Shown here: positions 4,988-5,493 of the stretch, in pieces
How positions within the stretch are numbered: the stretch's first letter is position 1
How the letters are laid out: the number at the start of each line of letters is the position of its first letter
The notes under the pieces: model-generated
The model's input: only the letters and a program-made list of their open reading frames with translations
Database searches by the model: none
Told to the model about the DNA's origin: nothing
NCBI GenBank assembly: GCA_937926175.1
Contig: CALANV010000022.1
Location: 1-5,493 of the forward strand
Source of the DNA: an uncultured Rhodospirillales bacterium
Lineage (GTDB): Bacteria > Pseudomonadota > Alphaproteobacteria > CACIAM-22H2
Reading direction: 5' to 3'
Length of the DNA stretch: 5,493 bases
Position numbers and translations under genes: made by a program

Positions 4988-5493
4988 TCAGCGGTAGTAG
5001 GGCAGCCTGTTGATGATCACGCAGGCGCCGAGCGTCGCCTCCTTGAGCGCCTGGAACGAGGCGCGCACCACGCAATCCTGATTGCGCTGCCCGGCGACGA
5101 TCTCGGCCGTGAACTTCGTCTTCGGCGCATCCCACACGTAGGCCTGATTGTCCTGGGAGATCACGAACGCGAGATCCCACGGCGTCTGGTTCTTCGCGGC
5201 ATCGAAGATCGTGCCGTCCTCGAAATACGCCTCGAAGCTCCCGGTGACGCCGAACTGCCCCTCCTTCACGTCAGCATTCCCGACGATCCCGATGCCTTTG
5301 ATGCCTCGGAGATTGTTCGACATGCTGAGCGTGAAGGTCTGGAGCGTCCCCAGCGACGCGACGGCGCCGGCAGCTCCGCCGACGATCTGGAGCACGTCCC
5401 CGGCGCAGTTCATCACGTCGGCCGTCGGGGCCGGCTTGGGGTTCTGGAGAGAGGCCTGATCCTTCCTGGTGCCGATCTTGCCGAGCCAGTCGA
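4988..5493 (-). CDS. Phage tail tube (major tail) protein (5' end outside window)
   Basis: The frame is open from the right window edge to TGA at 4990-4988, giving 167 complete codons with the N-terminus missing. The GTG at 5416 is internal, since the frame continues upstream without a stop (DWLGKIGTRKDQASL...). The sequence fits the phage tail tube protein family: LQTFTLSMSNNLRGIKGIGIVG, then the hallmark EGQFGVTGSFEAYFEDGTIFD, a central NQTPWDLAFVISQDNQAYVWDAPK segment, and a C-terminal strand pair ending in GACVIINRLPYY. Such proteins stack as hexameric rings around the tape measure protein to form the non-contractile tail tube. Position just upstream of the G/GT chaperone is the same as lambda V. 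It is followed by a 99-base gap, the longest in the window, which may reflect separate control of this highly expressed gene. Confidence 0.9.
   Translation of the reverse strand, partial: DWLGKIGTRKDQASLQNPKPAPTADVMNCAGDVLQIVGGAAGAVASLGTLQTFTLSMSNNLRGIKGIGIVGNADVKEGQFGVTGSFEAYFEDGTIFDAAKNQTPWDLAFVISQDNQAYVWDAPKTKFTAEIVAGQRNQDCVVRASFQALKEATLGACVIINRLPYYR

Noticed and set aside
4988..5416. Tail tube gene starting at GTG 5416.
   Set aside because: The same frame continues without a stop to the window edge with plausible coding sequence, and the family needs a longer N-terminal part, so the GTG is internal.
1..5493. CRISPR array, tRNA, insertion sequence, anti-phage defence or other cargo genes.
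   Set aside because: No direct repeats with spacers, cloverleaf sequences or transposase-like frames were seen. The minus-strand tail genes fill the window almost without gaps.

Overview
The window is a slice of the tail-morphogenesis module of a siphophage-type (long, flexible, non-contractile tail) phage or prophage. All convincing genes lie on the minus strand and read from right to left. The DNA is clearly GC-rich, with codons biased to G or C in the third position, which suits a high-GC proteobacterial host. The window has no integrase, attachment site, tRNA or host gene, so it cannot show whether the element is a free phage or a prophage, and the host assignment is only a guess.

Layout in transcription order, from high to low coordinates: (1) the 3' part of a tail tube (major tail) protein gene, 5493 to 4988, cut by the window edge; (2) a 99-base intergenic gap with a small hairpin, a 12-base palindrome and a good ribosome binding site; (3) a lambda G-like tail assembly chaperone, 4888 to 4493; (4) a T-like extension in the -1 frame, ending at 4140, which has no good start of its own; (5) a 970-residue tape measure protein, 4143 to 1231; (6) a 118-residue minor tail protein in the position of lambda M, 1226 to 870; (7) a DUF1833 protein in the position of lambda L, 868 to 401; (8) the 5' part of an NlpC/P60 cysteine peptidase in the position of lambda K, from 401 off the left edge. 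This is the lambda order V-G-T-H-M-L-K with diverged sequences.

The most notable signal is at the end of the G-like gene. Its last sense codons form the canonical -1 slippery heptamer A AAA AAC, directly followed by the UGA stop. Seven nucleotides further on is a perfect 12-bp stem-loop, and a second 10 to 11-bp stem-loop follows within the T region. The -1 frame is closed by UAA just upstream of the heptamer and stays open downstream as far as the tape measure start. The frames can therefore be joined only within a 16-base interval that contains the heptamer. This predicts a programmed -1 ribosomal frameshift giving a 131-residue G and a 249-residue GT fusion, as in lambda but with a different heptamer and a much more conspicuous stimulator.

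The genes are tightly packed. The T frame and tape measure overlap by ATGA, DUF1833 and NlpC/P60 share one base in TGATG, and the other gaps from the tape measure gene onward are 1 and 4 bases. This fits a single polycistronic late transcript with translational coupling. In the inferred assembly scheme, G and GT coat the tape measure protein and recruit tube subunits, the tape measure sets tail length, and the last three proteins help build or process the tail tip. No promoter or convincing intrinsic terminator was seen.
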